From contig NZ_FOIJ01000003.1 in the NCBI RefSeq assembly GCF_900111745.1, positions 1 through 64,000 on the forward strand: 64,000 nt of DNA, in the 5' to 3' direction. Below the pieces are notes generated by a model. It saw only the letters and a program-made list of their open reading frames with translations. It did not search any database and was not told the origin of the DNA. The position numbers and the translations under genes are program-made. Source of the stretch: Stigmatella erecta. Lineage in GTDB: Bacteria; Myxococcota; Myxococcia; Myxococcales; Myxococcaceae. Position 1 is the stretch's first letter. Each line of letters starts with the position of its first letter. Positions 33,091 to 42,134 of the stretch are shown here, one piece after another.

Positions 33091-34353
33091 GTGTCTGCGC
33101 ATCCGCCTCCATCCGAGACCGAGCGTCGCGGCCAGTTATGGCAAACGATCGAGCAGTTGCTGGCGCTGCCCGCGGCCGAGCTTCGCCCCACGATGGAACG
33201 GGCCAGCCACCTCATCAGCGAGATGCTCCACGCGGACAAGGTGGACATCTTCCTGCTGGAGCCGCAGACCCAGACGCTCGTGGCCATGGGCGTCAGTGAT
33301 ACGCCCATGGGCCGGAAACAGCGGAGCCTCGGCCTGGACCGGCTGCAGCTGGCCAACCGCGGGCGCACCGTCGAGGTCTTCGAGACAGGACAATCCTGGC
33401 ACTCCGGGCATCAGGACGAGGACCCCGGGGAGCTGCCAGGTATCAAGTTCGGGCTGGAGATCCGGTCCAACATCTCGGTCCCGATCGAGATCGGCGGGCA
33501 GCGGCGCGGGGTGCTGGGGAGCACCTCGGCCCAGCCCGAGTTCTTCTCCCTGGAAGACTTGCGCTTCCTGGAGACCGTGGCCCGGTGGGTGGGAATGGTG
33601 GCCCACCGCGCCGAGCTCGTGGAGCAACTGACGCGGGCCGCCGCCGAGCAAGGCCGCCGCGCCGCCGCCGACGAGCTCATCACCATCTTCGCCCATGACA
33701 TGAACAACCACCTGTTCTCGCTGCGCGTGCGCATCGAGCTCATTCACAAGCGGGCGCGGCGCGAGCAATCCGCCAGCTACCTGCGCGATGCCGCGGCGGC
33801 CGCCCAGGGCGTCGAGGCCCTCTCGCGCCTGTCCTCGGACTTGCTCGACGTGGGACGGCTGGACCAGGGGCTCTTCGCCCTCCGCTCCCAGCCGGTGGAC
33901 CTGATGCGGCTGGTGGAGGAGACGGCGGCCGCCGCCACGACCCCTCGGACCGAAGTCCAACACCGGGGCCCCCCGGAGCTCGTGGCCATGGCCGACCCGG
34001 ACCGGCTGCGTCAGCTGCTCTCGAACCTCGTGGCCAACGCGCTGAAGCACTCCCCGGCGGGAATCCCCGTGGTCGTGGAGGCGGCCCGGCAGACACGCAC
34101 GGACGGCCTCTGGGCCGTCCTCACCGTCTCCGACCAGGGCCCGGGCATTGCGCCTCACCTGCTGCCACGGCTGTTCGAGCGCTTCTCACGGGGCCCCCAC
34201 TCGTCGGGGCTGGGCCTCGGCCTGTACCTGGCACGGCAGATCGCCGTCGCCCACGGAGGGACCCTGGAGGTGCACTCGGCGCCGGGCAAGGGCGCGCGCT
34301 TCGAGTTCGCCTTCCCCCTGGACCGGGACATGCTGCCCAGTCCCCTGGAATGA
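33091..34353 (+). CDS. GAF-domain sensor histidine kinase
   Basis: A 420-residue soluble kinase. GAF sensor about 20-180 (ASHLISEMLHADKVDIFLLE and SNISVPIEIGGQRRGVLG), phospho-acceptor His202 in TIFAHDMNNHLFSLR, N-box LSNLVANALKHSP, G1 SDQGPGIAPH, F box LFERFSRG and G2 SSGLGLGLYLARQI. It starts with GTG at 33091; the nearby ATG at 33080 is out of frame. No membrane helix and no adjacent response regulator, so it is an orphan cytoplasmic kinase, as is frequent in myxobacteria. It ends 24 bases before the convergent GH3 gene. Confidence 0.92.
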   Translation: MSAHPPPSETERRGQLWQTIEQLLALPAAELRPTMERASHLISEMLHADKVDIFLLEPQTQTLVAMGVSDTPMGRKQRSLGLDRLQLANRGRTVEVFETGQSWHSGHQDEDPGELPGIKFGLEIRSNISVPIEIGGQRRGVLGSTSAQPEFFSLEDLRFLETVARWVGMVAHRAELVEQLTRAAAEQGRRAAADELITIFAHDMNNHLFSLRVRIELIHKRARREQSASYLRDAAAAAQGVEALSRLSSDLLDVGRLDQGLFALRSQPVDLMRLVEETAAAATTPRTEVQHRGPPELVAMADPDRLRQLLSNLVANALKHSPAGIPVVVEAARQTRTDGLWAVLTVSDQGPGIAPHLLPRLFERFSRGPHSSGLGLGLYLARQIAVAHGGTLEVHSAPGKGARFEFAFPLDRDMLPSPLE

Positions 34354-34377
34354 CGCCGGGCCCCTGGGCCTCCCGGG

Positions 34378-36678
34378 CTACTGCACCTGCGCCAGGATGT
34401 CGTTCAGCATCTGCTCGGTGAACTTGCCCTCCGAGAAGTTGATCAGCTTGTAGGCAGGCATGTCGTGCACGAACACCAGCGTGGACATCTCGGCCTTCTT
34501 CCGGGCGCGCTCCTCCTGAGGGGTGCGCTTGGGGTCTGTGCCCGCGGCCGCCCCCCCCATGATGATGCTCGCCAGGCGCGGATAGAACTCCTTGCCCTTG
34601 GGGTGGTCGCGGAACTCCTTCACCAGGGACTCGCGCGTCAGCACCGGCACGGCCACCGGGGCCTCCACCGCGACGGACTGGCGCAGGGGCAGCTCCCGCG
34701 AGGAGCCTCCCACCAGGATGTCGAACCGGCCCGGGTTCACCGTCCACTGGCGGCGGGAGAGATCGAAGTACGAGAAGTCACGCGCCTTCAGCGTGAAGCT
34801 CACCGTCTTCTCCTCGCCCGGCTGGAGCGCCACCTTGGCGAAGGCCTTGAGCTCCTTCTCGGGACGGCTGACCACGGGCTTGTCCTCGCGGACGTAGAGC
34901 TGGACGATCTCCTTGCCCGCCACCTTGCCGGTGTTCTTCACCTTGAACTGGACGGTCAGGCTGTCCGTGTCCCGGATGGACGCCGCGCCGAGGCTCAGCC
35001 CCGAATAGGCGAAGGTGGTGTAGCTCAGGCCAAAGCCAAACGGGAACAGCGGCGCGAGGTTCTTCTTGTCGTAGTACCGGTAGCCGATGAAGACGCCTTC
35101 GCCGTAGTACGCCCGCTGATTCAGGCCGGGGAACTCGAGCGCGGCGGGCGCGTCCTCCGTCCGCACGGGGAAGGTCTCCTGCAGCTTCGCCGAGGGGTTC
35201 ACCTTGCCCGTGAGGATGTCGGCGATGGCGCCTCCGCCGGCCTGGCCCGTGAGCCAGCCCTCCAGGATGGCCTTCACCTGGCGGGCCCACGGCATGGTGA
35301 TGGCCGAGCCATTCATCAGCACCACCACCGTGTTGGGCTGCACCTGGCTGACCGCCTCGATGAGCTGGTTGTGCCCTTCGGGCATGTCCAGGGTGGCGCG
35401 GTCGAAGCCCTCGGACTCGTGGCTGTCCGGCAGGCCCGCGAAGACGATGGCCACGTCGGCGTTCTTCGCCTGCTGCCGCGCCTCGTCGAGGAGCTGCGCG
35501 GAGGTGACGCCCTCCAGATCATAGCCGCTCGCGTACGCGATGCGCTCGCTGCCGCCCAGGAGCGCCACCAGCTCGTCATGCGCGGTGGAGAGGCGGGCCG
35601 GATTCACCTGCGAGCTGCCCGCCCCCTGGAAGCGGGGCTCCTTGGCGAAGGCGCCAATCAGGGCGATCTTCTTCTTGCCCCCCACCTCCAGCGGCAGGAG
35701 GTTGTCCTCGTTCTTCAGGAGGATGATGCTCTCACCGGCCACCTGCCGCGCCAGCGCGTGGTGCTGGTCCAGGTCGGCGCGGACGCCGGTGCGGCGGTGC
35801 TCCACGGCCTTGAGGACCACGGCGAGCAGCGAGGTCACCACCTCGTCCAGCCGCTTCTCGGGCAGCTGGCCCGCGTTGACCGCCTCGATGATCTTCTGGC
35901 GGTTCACTTCCCCGCTGCCCGGCATCTCCAGGTTCAGCCCGGCCTGGACGCCCTTCGCGCGGTCGTGCACGGCGCCCCAGTCCGACACCACGAACCCCTC
36001 GAACCCCCACTCCTTGCGGAGGATGTCCTCCAGCAGGACCGGGTTCTCCGAAGCGTAGACGCCGTTGACCTTGTTGTAGGCGCACATCACCGACCACGGC
36101 TGGGCCTGGGTGATGGAGATCTCAAAGGCAGGCAGGTAAATCTCGCGCAGGGTGCGCTCATCGAGGATCGAGTCGCTCACCATGCGCTCGAACTCCTGAT
36201 TGTTCACCGCGAAGTGCTTCAGGGAGGTGCCCACCCCTTCGCCCTGAACACCCTGGATATAGGCCGCCGACAGCTGGCCCGCGAGGAGGGGGTCCTCGGA
36301 GAAGTACTCGAAGTTGCGCCCGCCCAGCGGCGAGCGCTTCATGTTGATGCCCGGCCCCAGCAGCAGCTGGACGTCATTGGCCTGGGCCTCCCGGGCCAGC
36401 GCGGCGCCCACCTGCCGGATGAGCTCCGTGTTCCAGGACGAGGCCAGCGCGGAGGCGGTGGGGAAACAGGTGGCCGGGACACTGTCCGCGGTGTTCGGCC
36501 CCAGGGCCTTCCGGAGCCCGTGAGGACCGTCCGCCATGAAGATGGAGGGAATGCCCAGACGCTCGACCTTGTGGGTCGTCCACGAGCCATTGCCAGACAG
36601 GAGCCGGGCTTTCTCCTCCAGCGTCATCTGGGACACCAGCGTCTGCGCCTTGGCCACGTATTGGGAGTGTTGGGACAT
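34378..36678 (-). CDS. GH3 beta-glucosidase
   Basis: A 766-residue retaining glycosidase. The N-terminal barrel has SLKHFAVNNQEFERM and the nucleophile Asp233 in FVVSDWGAVHD; the second domain carries GYDLEGV and SHESEGFDRATLDMP; the C terminus (about 590-690) is a fibronectin-III-like domain (VQFKVKNTGKVAGKEIVQLYV). There is no signal peptide, so it is cytoplasmic and should act on imported oligosaccharides. It ends an unusual tail (RKKAEMSTLVFVHDMPAYK and after, about 50 residues) that is shared by many GH3 beta-glucosidases. It is 36 bases after the GH1 gene and last in the transporter operon. Confidence 0.93.
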   Translation of the reverse strand: MSQHSQYVAKAQTLVSQMTLEEKARLLSGNGSWTTHKVERLGIPSIFMADGPHGLRKALGPNTADSVPATCFPTASALASSWNTELIRQVGAALAREAQANDVQLLLGPGINMKRSPLGGRNFEYFSEDPLLAGQLSAAYIQGVQGEGVGTSLKHFAVNNQEFERMVSDSILDERTLREIYLPAFEISITQAQPWSVMCAYNKVNGVYASENPVLLEDILRKEWGFEGFVVSDWGAVHDRAKGVQAGLNLEMPGSGEVNRQKIIEAVNAGQLPEKRLDEVVTSLLAVVLKAVEHRRTGVRADLDQHHALARQVAGESIILLKNEDNLLPLEVGGKKKIALIGAFAKEPRFQGAGSSQVNPARLSTAHDELVALLGGSERIAYASGYDLEGVTSAQLLDEARQQAKNADVAIVFAGLPDSHESEGFDRATLDMPEGHNQLIEAVSQVQPNTVVVLMNGSAITMPWARQVKAILEGWLTGQAGGGAIADILTGKVNPSAKLQETFPVRTEDAPAALEFPGLNQRAYYGEGVFIGYRYYDKKNLAPLFPFGFGLSYTTFAYSGLSLGAASIRDTDSLTVQFKVKNTGKVAGKEIVQLYVREDKPVVSRPEKELKAFAKVALQPGEEKTVSFTLKARDFSYFDLSRRQWTVNPGRFDILVGGSSRELPLRQSVAVEAPVAVPVLTRESLVKEFRDHPKGKEFYPRLASIIMGGAAAGTDPKRTPQEERARKKAEMSTLVFVHDMPAYKLINFSEGKFTEQMLNDILAQVQ

Positions 36679-36714
36679 GTCAGGAAGGTCCTCTTCGAGG
36701 CAGATGGGCGGCGG

Positions 36715-38088
36715 TCAGGGCACCTGAACCGCGTTCTCCGCGATGACGCCCCGGTACCAGAGCGCACTGTCTTTGGGAATGCGCTGCTGCGTCTTGTAGT
36801 CCACCCACACGATGCCGAAACGTTGCGAATAGCCGCGATCCCACTCGAAGTTGTCCATGAGCGACCACACGAAGTACCCGGCCAAGGGCACCCCCGCCTC
36901 CATCGCGCGGTGGGCCGCGGCGAAGTGCTCCCTCAGGAAGGCAAGCCGCTGCTCGTCCTTCACCCGCCCATCCGCCCCGGGGGGCGTCGAGTAGCTCGCC
37001 CCATTCTCCGTCACGTAGATTTTTCGCGGCCGGTAGTCGAGGTGGACGCGCAGCAGCGTGTCCCGGAGGCCGTTGGGATGAACCTCCCACCCCATCTCGG
37101 TCCACTCCTTCTCGGGCGCCAGGAACACCTGGCGCGGCTCGTTCTGCGCCTCGGGGACCTTGTCGCTGCGCAGGACCGTGCGGTTGTAGTAGTTGATCCC
37201 CAAGAAGTCGCACTTCACCGCGATGGTCTCGAAGTCCCCGGGCTGCACCACGGTGAGGCCCTCGGGCGGCAGGTGCCCCGCGGCGACGTAGTCGGCGATG
37301 ATGTCCACGGGGTAGCGGCGCCCGAAGAGCGGATCCAGGAACCAGCGGTTGAAGTGGCCGTCGAAGTGCCGGGCCGCGTCGTGGTCCGCCGCGCTCGGCG
37401 AGGCGGGCTCCGAGGGCGTCAGGTTCAAGGTGATGCCCACCTCGGCCCCCGGGCTGGCCGCGCGGATGAGGGGCACGGCGAGCCCATGGGACAGCAGCAG
37501 GTGGTGGCTGGCCGCGAGCGCCGTGCGGTAATCCTTCAGCCCCGGCGCGTGGATGCCCAGGTGGTGGCTGAGAATGCTCGCGCACCAGGGCTCATTGTGG
37601 GTGATCCACTTCTTCACCCGGTTCCCCAGGGACTTCGCCACCACGCCCGCGTACTCCGCGAACGCCTCCGCCGTCGAGCGCTTCGCCCAGCCTCCCTCGT
37701 CCTGGAGCACCTGGGGCAAGTCCCAGTGGTACAGCGTCACGAAGGGCTCGATGCCCGCCTCGAGCAGCGCGTCCACCAGCCGGCTGTAGAAGTCCAGGCC
37801 CGCCTGATTCACCTTCCCCCGGCCCTCCGGGAGGATGCGGGGCCACGCGACGGAGAAGCGGTAGTGCCGGATGCCCAGGCCCTTCATCAACGCGATGTCT
37901 TCGCGGAAGCGGTGGTAGTGGTCACACGCGACATCGCCGTTCGTCCCGTCCCTCACCTTCCCGGGCGTCTTCGAGAAGCGATCCCAGATCGACTCCCCGC
38001 GCCCGTCTTCCAGCGCGGCGCCTTCGATTTGGTAGGAGGAGGTGGCGACCCCCCAGACGAACTCAGTGGGAAAGCGAAGGGTAGTCAT
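36715..38088 (-). CDS. GH1 beta-glucosidase
   Basis: A 457-residue enzyme. ATG 38088 is preferred since GGAGG lies ten bases upstream and FPTEFVWGVATSSYQIEG follows at once; a TTG 21 bases earlier is less likely. The acid/base Glu166 (THNEPW) and the nucleophile Glu361 (YVTENGASY) are both present, with LYHWDLPQ and SLMDNFEWDRGY typical of GH1. No signal peptide: cytoplasmic. It hydrolyses beta-glucosides or cello-oligosaccharides. It begins 30 bases after the second transporter ATPase gene, so it belongs to the same operon, and pairs with the GH3 enzyme to finish the degradation. Confidence 0.94.
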   Translation of the reverse strand: MTTLRFPTEFVWGVATSSYQIEGAALEDGRGESIWDRFSKTPGKVRDGTNGDVACDHYHRFREDIALMKGLGIRHYRFSVAWPRILPEGRGKVNQAGLDFYSRLVDALLEAGIEPFVTLYHWDLPQVLQDEGGWAKRSTAEAFAEYAGVVAKSLGNRVKKWITHNEPWCASILSHHLGIHAPGLKDYRTALAASHHLLLSHGLAVPLIRAASPGAEVGITLNLTPSEPASPSAADHDAARHFDGHFNRWFLDPLFGRRYPVDIIADYVAAGHLPPEGLTVVQPGDFETIAVKCDFLGINYYNRTVLRSDKVPEAQNEPRQVFLAPEKEWTEMGWEVHPNGLRDTLLRVHLDYRPRKIYVTENGASYSTPPGADGRVKDEQRLAFLREHFAAAHRAMEAGVPLAGYFVWSLMDNFEWDRGYSQRFGIVWVDYKTQQRIPKDSALWYRGVIAENAVQVP

Positions 38089-38118
38089 GTGTTGGGAACC
38101 TCCGTTCAACGGGTCGCT

Positions 38119-39189
38119 TCAGGAAGCGGCGCCTTCGGCGACGGCACTCCGGGGGCCCACGGCACCGGGCTCCTGAGCGGAGACCGTCCCCGTGGCGGCG
38201 CCCTGGCCGAACAGGTGGCAGCGCACCCAGCGATCCTGGCCGAGCGGCGTCGCCCCCGGCATCTCCTGGCGGCACACCGCCATGACGCTCGGGCAGCGGT
38301 CGGCGAACGGACAGCCGGGGGGCGGATCAATCAGCTTGGGCGCCCCGGACTTCGCGTTCAGCGCGCTCTTCATGGAGCCATTCGGATCCGGCACCGCGGA
38401 GAGCAGCAGCTGGGTGTAGGGGTGCGCGGGCTTGAGCATCAGCTCCTCGCTCGGCGCGCCTTCCACGATGTGGCCCGCGTACATCACCATCGTCCGGTCC
38501 GCGAAGTAGCGCGCGCTGGCGATGTCGTGGGTGATGTAGAGGTACCCGATGCCCCGCTCCTCCTTGAGGCGCTCCATCAGGTTCAGCACGCCCACGCGGA
38601 TGGACACGTCGAGCATGGAGATGGGCTCGTCGGCCAGGATGACGGAGGGCCCTGGGGCCAGCGCCCGGGCAATGGCCACGCGCTGGCGCTGTCCACCCGA
38701 GAGCTGGTGCGGATAACGGGAGGCGACATCGGCGGCCGGGTTCAGGTCCACCGTGGCGAGCAACTCGTGCACGCGGTCGCGCAGCTCGGCGGCGCCCTTG
38801 GCCTTGCCATGGAGCATCAGGGGCCGCTCCAGGTGGTTGCCAATGGTGTGGACCGGGTTCAGCGAGCCAAACGGATCCTGGAAGATCATCTGGACTTGCG
38901 ACCGGTAACTGAGCGAGGCGTTGCGGGGCTCCTTCTGGAGGACGTCCTGGCCCCGGAAGAGGATCTTCCCGCCCGAGGGCTCCATCAGCCGCACGAGCAA
39001 CCGCGCGATCGTGCTCTTGCCGCTGCCCGACTCGCCCACGAGCGCAACCACCTGCCGCGCGCCCAGCGAGAAGGAGACTTCATTGAGGGCGCGCAGCTGC
39101 TTGGGCCTGAAGCCTCCCCCCACCTGAAAGTACTTGCTGATGCCCTGGGCCTCGAGGAGCACCTGGCTCTCCGGCTTGATGATCGTCAT
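38119..39189 (-). CDS. Opp/Dpp-family ABC transporter ATPase (F-type position)
   Basis: A 356-residue ATPase. Walker A GESGSGKST, signature LSGGQRQRV, Walker B VILADEP and the C-terminal oligopeptide-type extension with the Cys-rich CPFADRCPSVMAVC (iron-sulfur or zinc-like cluster of OppF/DppF). ATG 39189 overlaps the preceding ATPase stop by four bases. Works as a heterodimer with the next upstream gene to energise import. Opp-type importers move peptides in many bacteria, but several carry cello- or other beta-oligosaccharides; the two beta-glucosidases downstream favour sugar. Confidence 0.95.
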   Translation of the reverse strand: MTIIKPESQVLLEAQGISKYFQVGGGFRPKQLRALNEVSFSLGARQVVALVGESGSGKSTIARLLVRLMEPSGGKILFRGQDVLQKEPRNASLSYRSQVQMIFQDPFGSLNPVHTIGNHLERPLMLHGKAKGAAELRDRVHELLATVDLNPAADVASRYPHQLSGGQRQRVAIARALAPGPSVILADEPISMLDVSIRVGVLNLMERLKEERGIGYLYITHDIASARYFADRTMVMYAGHIVEGAPSEELMLKPAHPYTQLLLSAVPDPNGSMKSALNAKSGAPKLIDPPPGCPFADRCPSVMAVCRQEMPGATPLGQDRWVRCHLFGQGAATGTVSAQEPGAVGPRSAVAEGAAS

Positions 39190-40163
39190 GGGGATTGGGA
39201 ATCCAGGTGGCAGGCCTCGATGTGATCCGGCCCCAGCTGACGCAGCTCCGGCACCGTGGCCTTGCACTGGTCCATGGCCGAGGGGCAGCGCGGGTGGAAG
39301 CGGCACCCTGACGGCAGCCGCCGCATGTCCGGGGGCGAGCCCGGAATGCCCACGAGCTTGCGGCGCGGGCCCCGGACGGAGGGGACCGAGCCCAGGAGCC
39401 CCTGGGTGTACGGGTGCTTGGGCGCGGTGTACAGCTCCCGCGAGGGGGCCATCTCCATGAGCTTGCCCGCGTAGAGGACCGCGATGCGCGTGGAGAACTC
39501 GAGGATCAGCGACAAGTCATGCGTGATGAACAGGATCGAAAACCCGAGCTTTTCCTTGAGCTCCGAGACCTGGTGGAGGATCTCCTTCTGCACCACCACG
39601 TCGAGCGCCGTGGTGGGCTCATCCATGAGCATCAGGGGCGGCTCGAGCGCCAGCGCGATGGCGATCACCACGCGCTGCCGCATGCCACCCGACAGCTGGT
39701 GCGGGTAGCTCGTGAGGCGCGAGCTGTCGATGCCCACGAGCTTCAGCAGCGCCACGGCCCGGTCGAGCGCATCCGAGCGCTTCATCGGCAGGTGCGCCTG
39801 GATGGCATCGACGATCTGCTCGCCAATGCTGAGGATGGGGTTGAGCGAGTTCATCGCGCTCTGGAACACGAGCGAGATCTTCCGCCAGCGCAGCTGCCGC
39901 AGCTGCGCCTCGCTCATCGCCAGCACGTCCTCGCCCTCGAAGAGCACCTGGCCACCCGTGATGACCGCGGGCGGACGAAGGATGCGCAGCAGGGCCTGGG
40001 CCACGGTCGACTTGCCACTGCCCGACTCGCCCGCAAGCCCCAGCACCTCTCCCTTGCCGATGTCGAACGAGACGCCATCGACGGCGCACACGGGCCCTGC
40101 CGGGGTGAGGTACTCCACCCGCAAGTCCTTCACCGACAGCAACGCCGGGGCCTTGGCTTCCAT
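39186..40163 (-). CDS. Opp/Dpp-family ABC transporter ATPase (D-type position)
   Basis: A 325-residue ATPase from ATG 40163 with Walker A GESGSGKST, signature QLSGGMRQRV, Walker B LMLMDEPTTAL and the C-terminal Cys motif CRFHPRCPSAMDQC of OppD/DppD. Its start overlaps the permease stop by one base and its end overlaps the next ATPase by four. Partner of the F-type ATPase. Confidence 0.95.
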   Translation of the reverse strand: MEAKAPALLSVKDLRVEYLTPAGPVCAVDGVSFDIGKGEVLGLAGESGSGKSTVAQALLRILRPPAVITGGQVLFEGEDVLAMSEAQLRQLRWRKISLVFQSAMNSLNPILSIGEQIVDAIQAHLPMKRSDALDRAVALLKLVGIDSSRLTSYPHQLSGGMRQRVVIAIALALEPPLMLMDEPTTALDVVVQKEILHQVSELKEKLGFSILFITHDLSLILEFSTRIAVLYAGKLMEMAPSRELYTAPKHPYTQGLLGSVPSVRGPRRKLVGIPGSPPDMRRLPSGCRFHPRCPSAMDQCKATVPELRQLGPDHIEACHLDSQSP

Positions 40164-41098
40164 TAGCGCCTCACCACGGGGGTTGACAGCCCCCCTTCCA
40201 GGTTGTGGCTCTTGAGGAGCCGCGTCCACGTCCCCTCGGCCCGGAGCCGCGGGTTGGTAATCTCGTCGATCGCGAAGTTGACGAGCACGAGCGCGAAGCC
40301 GATGAGCGCCACGCACATGCCCGTGGGGACCACCGTCCACCACGCGCCCGTCAGCAGGGCGGCGTTGTTCGAGGCCCAGTACAGGTTCGTGCCCCACGTC
40401 ACCACGCTGACGTCCCCGATGCCCAGGAACTCCAGCCCTACCTGCGCGCCGATCGCGTAGACCGTCGCCGAGATGAAGCCGCTCATCAAGAGCGACGTCA
40501 TGTTGGGCAGAATCTCCCGGAAGATGATCCGCAGGCGCCCCTCACCGCTGACGATCGCCGCCAGGACGAAGTCCTTCTCCCGCAACGAGAGGATCTGCGA
40601 GCGCAGCATGCGCGCATTCCACGCCCAGCCGGTGACGACCAGCACGAGCCCGATGGTGACGGGGCCCGGCTGGAGGTAGGCGGCGATCACCACCGCCATG
40701 GGCAGCCCGGGGATGATGAGGAACACGTTGGTGACGAAGGACAGGACGCCGTCAAGCCACCCGCCGAAGAAGCCAGCCGTCATGCCGATCAGGGCGCCAA
40801 TCGCCATGACGGCGAAGCCCGTCACGAACCCGACGATGAGCGACGTGCGGGCCCCGGCAATGGTCTGCGCGAGCACGTCCTGGCCCTGCCCGGTGGTGCC
40901 GAAGAGGAACTCGGACGAGGGCGGCTGGTGGGGCGCGCCCACGAACGCGGCCGGGTCCGTCGAGACGAGCACCGGCCCCAGGAGGCCGAGCAAGACGAAG
41001 AACAGGATGAGCGCCGCGCCGAAGGCGGCCTTGCGGTTCTCGAGCAGCTGCCAGAGGAACCCCGAGCGCTGCTTCTTGGCTTGAGTCGCGGATGACAT
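40163..41098 (-). CDS. Opp/Dpp-family ABC transporter permease (C-type)
   Basis: A 311-residue inner-membrane protein with about six helices. FGTTGQGQDVLAQTIAGART and GFVTGFAVMAIGALIGMTAG are the usual DppC blocks; the EAA-like coupling loop appears as DFVLAAIVSGEGRLRIIFREILPN. Also present is an N-terminal short cytoplasmic arm. Forms the channel with the B-type permease. 24 bases follow the previous gene. Confidence 0.94.
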   Translation of the reverse strand: MSSATQAKKQRSGFLWQLLENRKAAFGAALILFFVLLGLLGPVLVSTDPAAFVGAPHQPPSSEFLFGTTGQGQDVLAQTIAGARTSLIVGFVTGFAVMAIGALIGMTAGFFGGWLDGVLSFVTNVFLIIPGLPMAVVIAAYLQPGPVTIGLVLVVTGWAWNARMLRSQILSLREKDFVLAAIVSGEGRLRIIFREILPNMTSLLMSGFISATVYAIGAQVGLEFLGIGDVSVVTWGTNLYWASNNAALLTGAWWTVVPTGMCVALIGFALVLVNFAIDEITNPRLRAEGTWTRLLKSHNLEGGLSTPVVRR

Positions 41099-41122
41099 TG
41101 CAGCCTTCTTTCGTCCTTCCCG

Positions 41123-42100
41123 TCAGCGCGCCCGCGTCCGCGGGTCAAGCCACACGTACAGAATGTCCACCAGCAGGTTCGCCCCCAGCACCGCCAGGGT
41201 GATGGTCAGGAAGATGCCCTGCATGAGCGGGTAGTCCTGGTTGCGCACCGCCTGGATGAGCAGATAGCCCTGGCCCGGGTACGAGAAGACGATCTCCGTC
41301 AGCAGCGAGCCCGACAGGACGAACCCCAGCGCCATGCCGAAGCCCGTGACGTTCGGCAGCAGCGCGTTGCGGGCGGCGTAGTGAAACATGATGCGCTTCT
41401 GGGACAAGCCCTTGGCGTTCGCCATGGTGATGTAGTCCTCGGCGAGAATGCCCACCATGGTGCTGCGCATGCTGAGCATCCAGCCGCCGAGCGAGGCAAT
41501 CACGATCGCCAGGGCGGGCAGCACCATGTGCTGCACCACGCTGAAGATGAACTCCGCGCTGAACGAGGGGGCAATCGTGTCGCTGTAGGCATGCCGCAGG
41601 GGGAATGCGCCCAGCACGAACCCCAGCACGTAGAGCAGCACCATCGCCAGCCAGAAGTAGGGAAACGCCCCCAGGAAGATCAGCACCGGCGGCAGCACCG
41701 AGTCCAGCCAGCCGCCGCGCCGCCACGTGGCCACCACGCCAAGCGCCGTGCCGAGCCCGAAGCTGAGAATGACTGCAATGCCCGACAGGAGCAGCGTCCA
41801 GCCCAGGCCCGTGGAGATGACCTCCGTCACCGTCGCGGGAAAGTACGCGACGGACAGGCCCAGGTCGCCCTGGAACAGGTGGCGCACGTAGGTGAAGTAC
41901 TGCTGGAGCAGCGGCTCGTTGGTGAAGCCAAACGCCAAACGCAGGGCGTCGATGGCCTCGGGCTGCAGCTGCCCCGCGAAGCGCGCGAACATGGCCGAGC
42001 CGGGATCGCCCGGCATGAGCCGCGGGATGAGAAAGTTCAGCGTGAGAGAGGCCCACGCGGCGACCGCGTACAAGCCCAGGTTTCGCAAGAGGTGTCGCAC
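41123..42100 (-). CDS. Opp/Dpp-family ABC transporter permease (B-type)
   Basis: A 325-residue inner-membrane protein. The N-terminal NFLIPRLMPGDPGSAMFARF and the loop DYITMANAKGLSQKRIMFHYAARNALLPNVT are characteristic of DppB/OppB. Six membrane helices are evident. It starts 34 bases after the binding-protein stop. Confidence 0.94.
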   Translation of the reverse strand: MRHLLRNLGLYAVAAWASLTLNFLIPRLMPGDPGSAMFARFAGQLQPEAIDALRLAFGFTNEPLLQQYFTYVRHLFQGDLGLSVAYFPATVTEVISTGLGWTLLLSGIAVILSFGLGTALGVVATWRRGGWLDSVLPPVLIFLGAFPYFWLAMVLLYVLGFVLGAFPLRHAYSDTIAPSFSAEFIFSVVQHMVLPALAIVIASLGGWMLSMRSTMVGILAEDYITMANAKGLSQKRIMFHYAARNALLPNVTGFGMALGFVLSGSLLTEIVFSYPGQGYLLIQAVRNQDYPLMQGIFLTITLAVLGANLLVDILYVWLDPRTRAR

Positions 42101-42134
42101 GGGACCGGGTGAGCCTTTCTCAGACGCGTCAGGG

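Noticed and set aside
30031-33102. One 1023-codon minus-strand frame covering the HEAT protein and beyond
   Set aside because: The first part is out-of-frame translation of the membrane HEAT gene and the small lipoprotein; the real gene begins at 31026.
34465-39225. A very long + strand open frame across GH3, GH1 and an ATPase gene
   Set aside because: It is antisense to three well-supported genes, and its product is Arg/His/Gly/Leu-rich composition-driven sequence.
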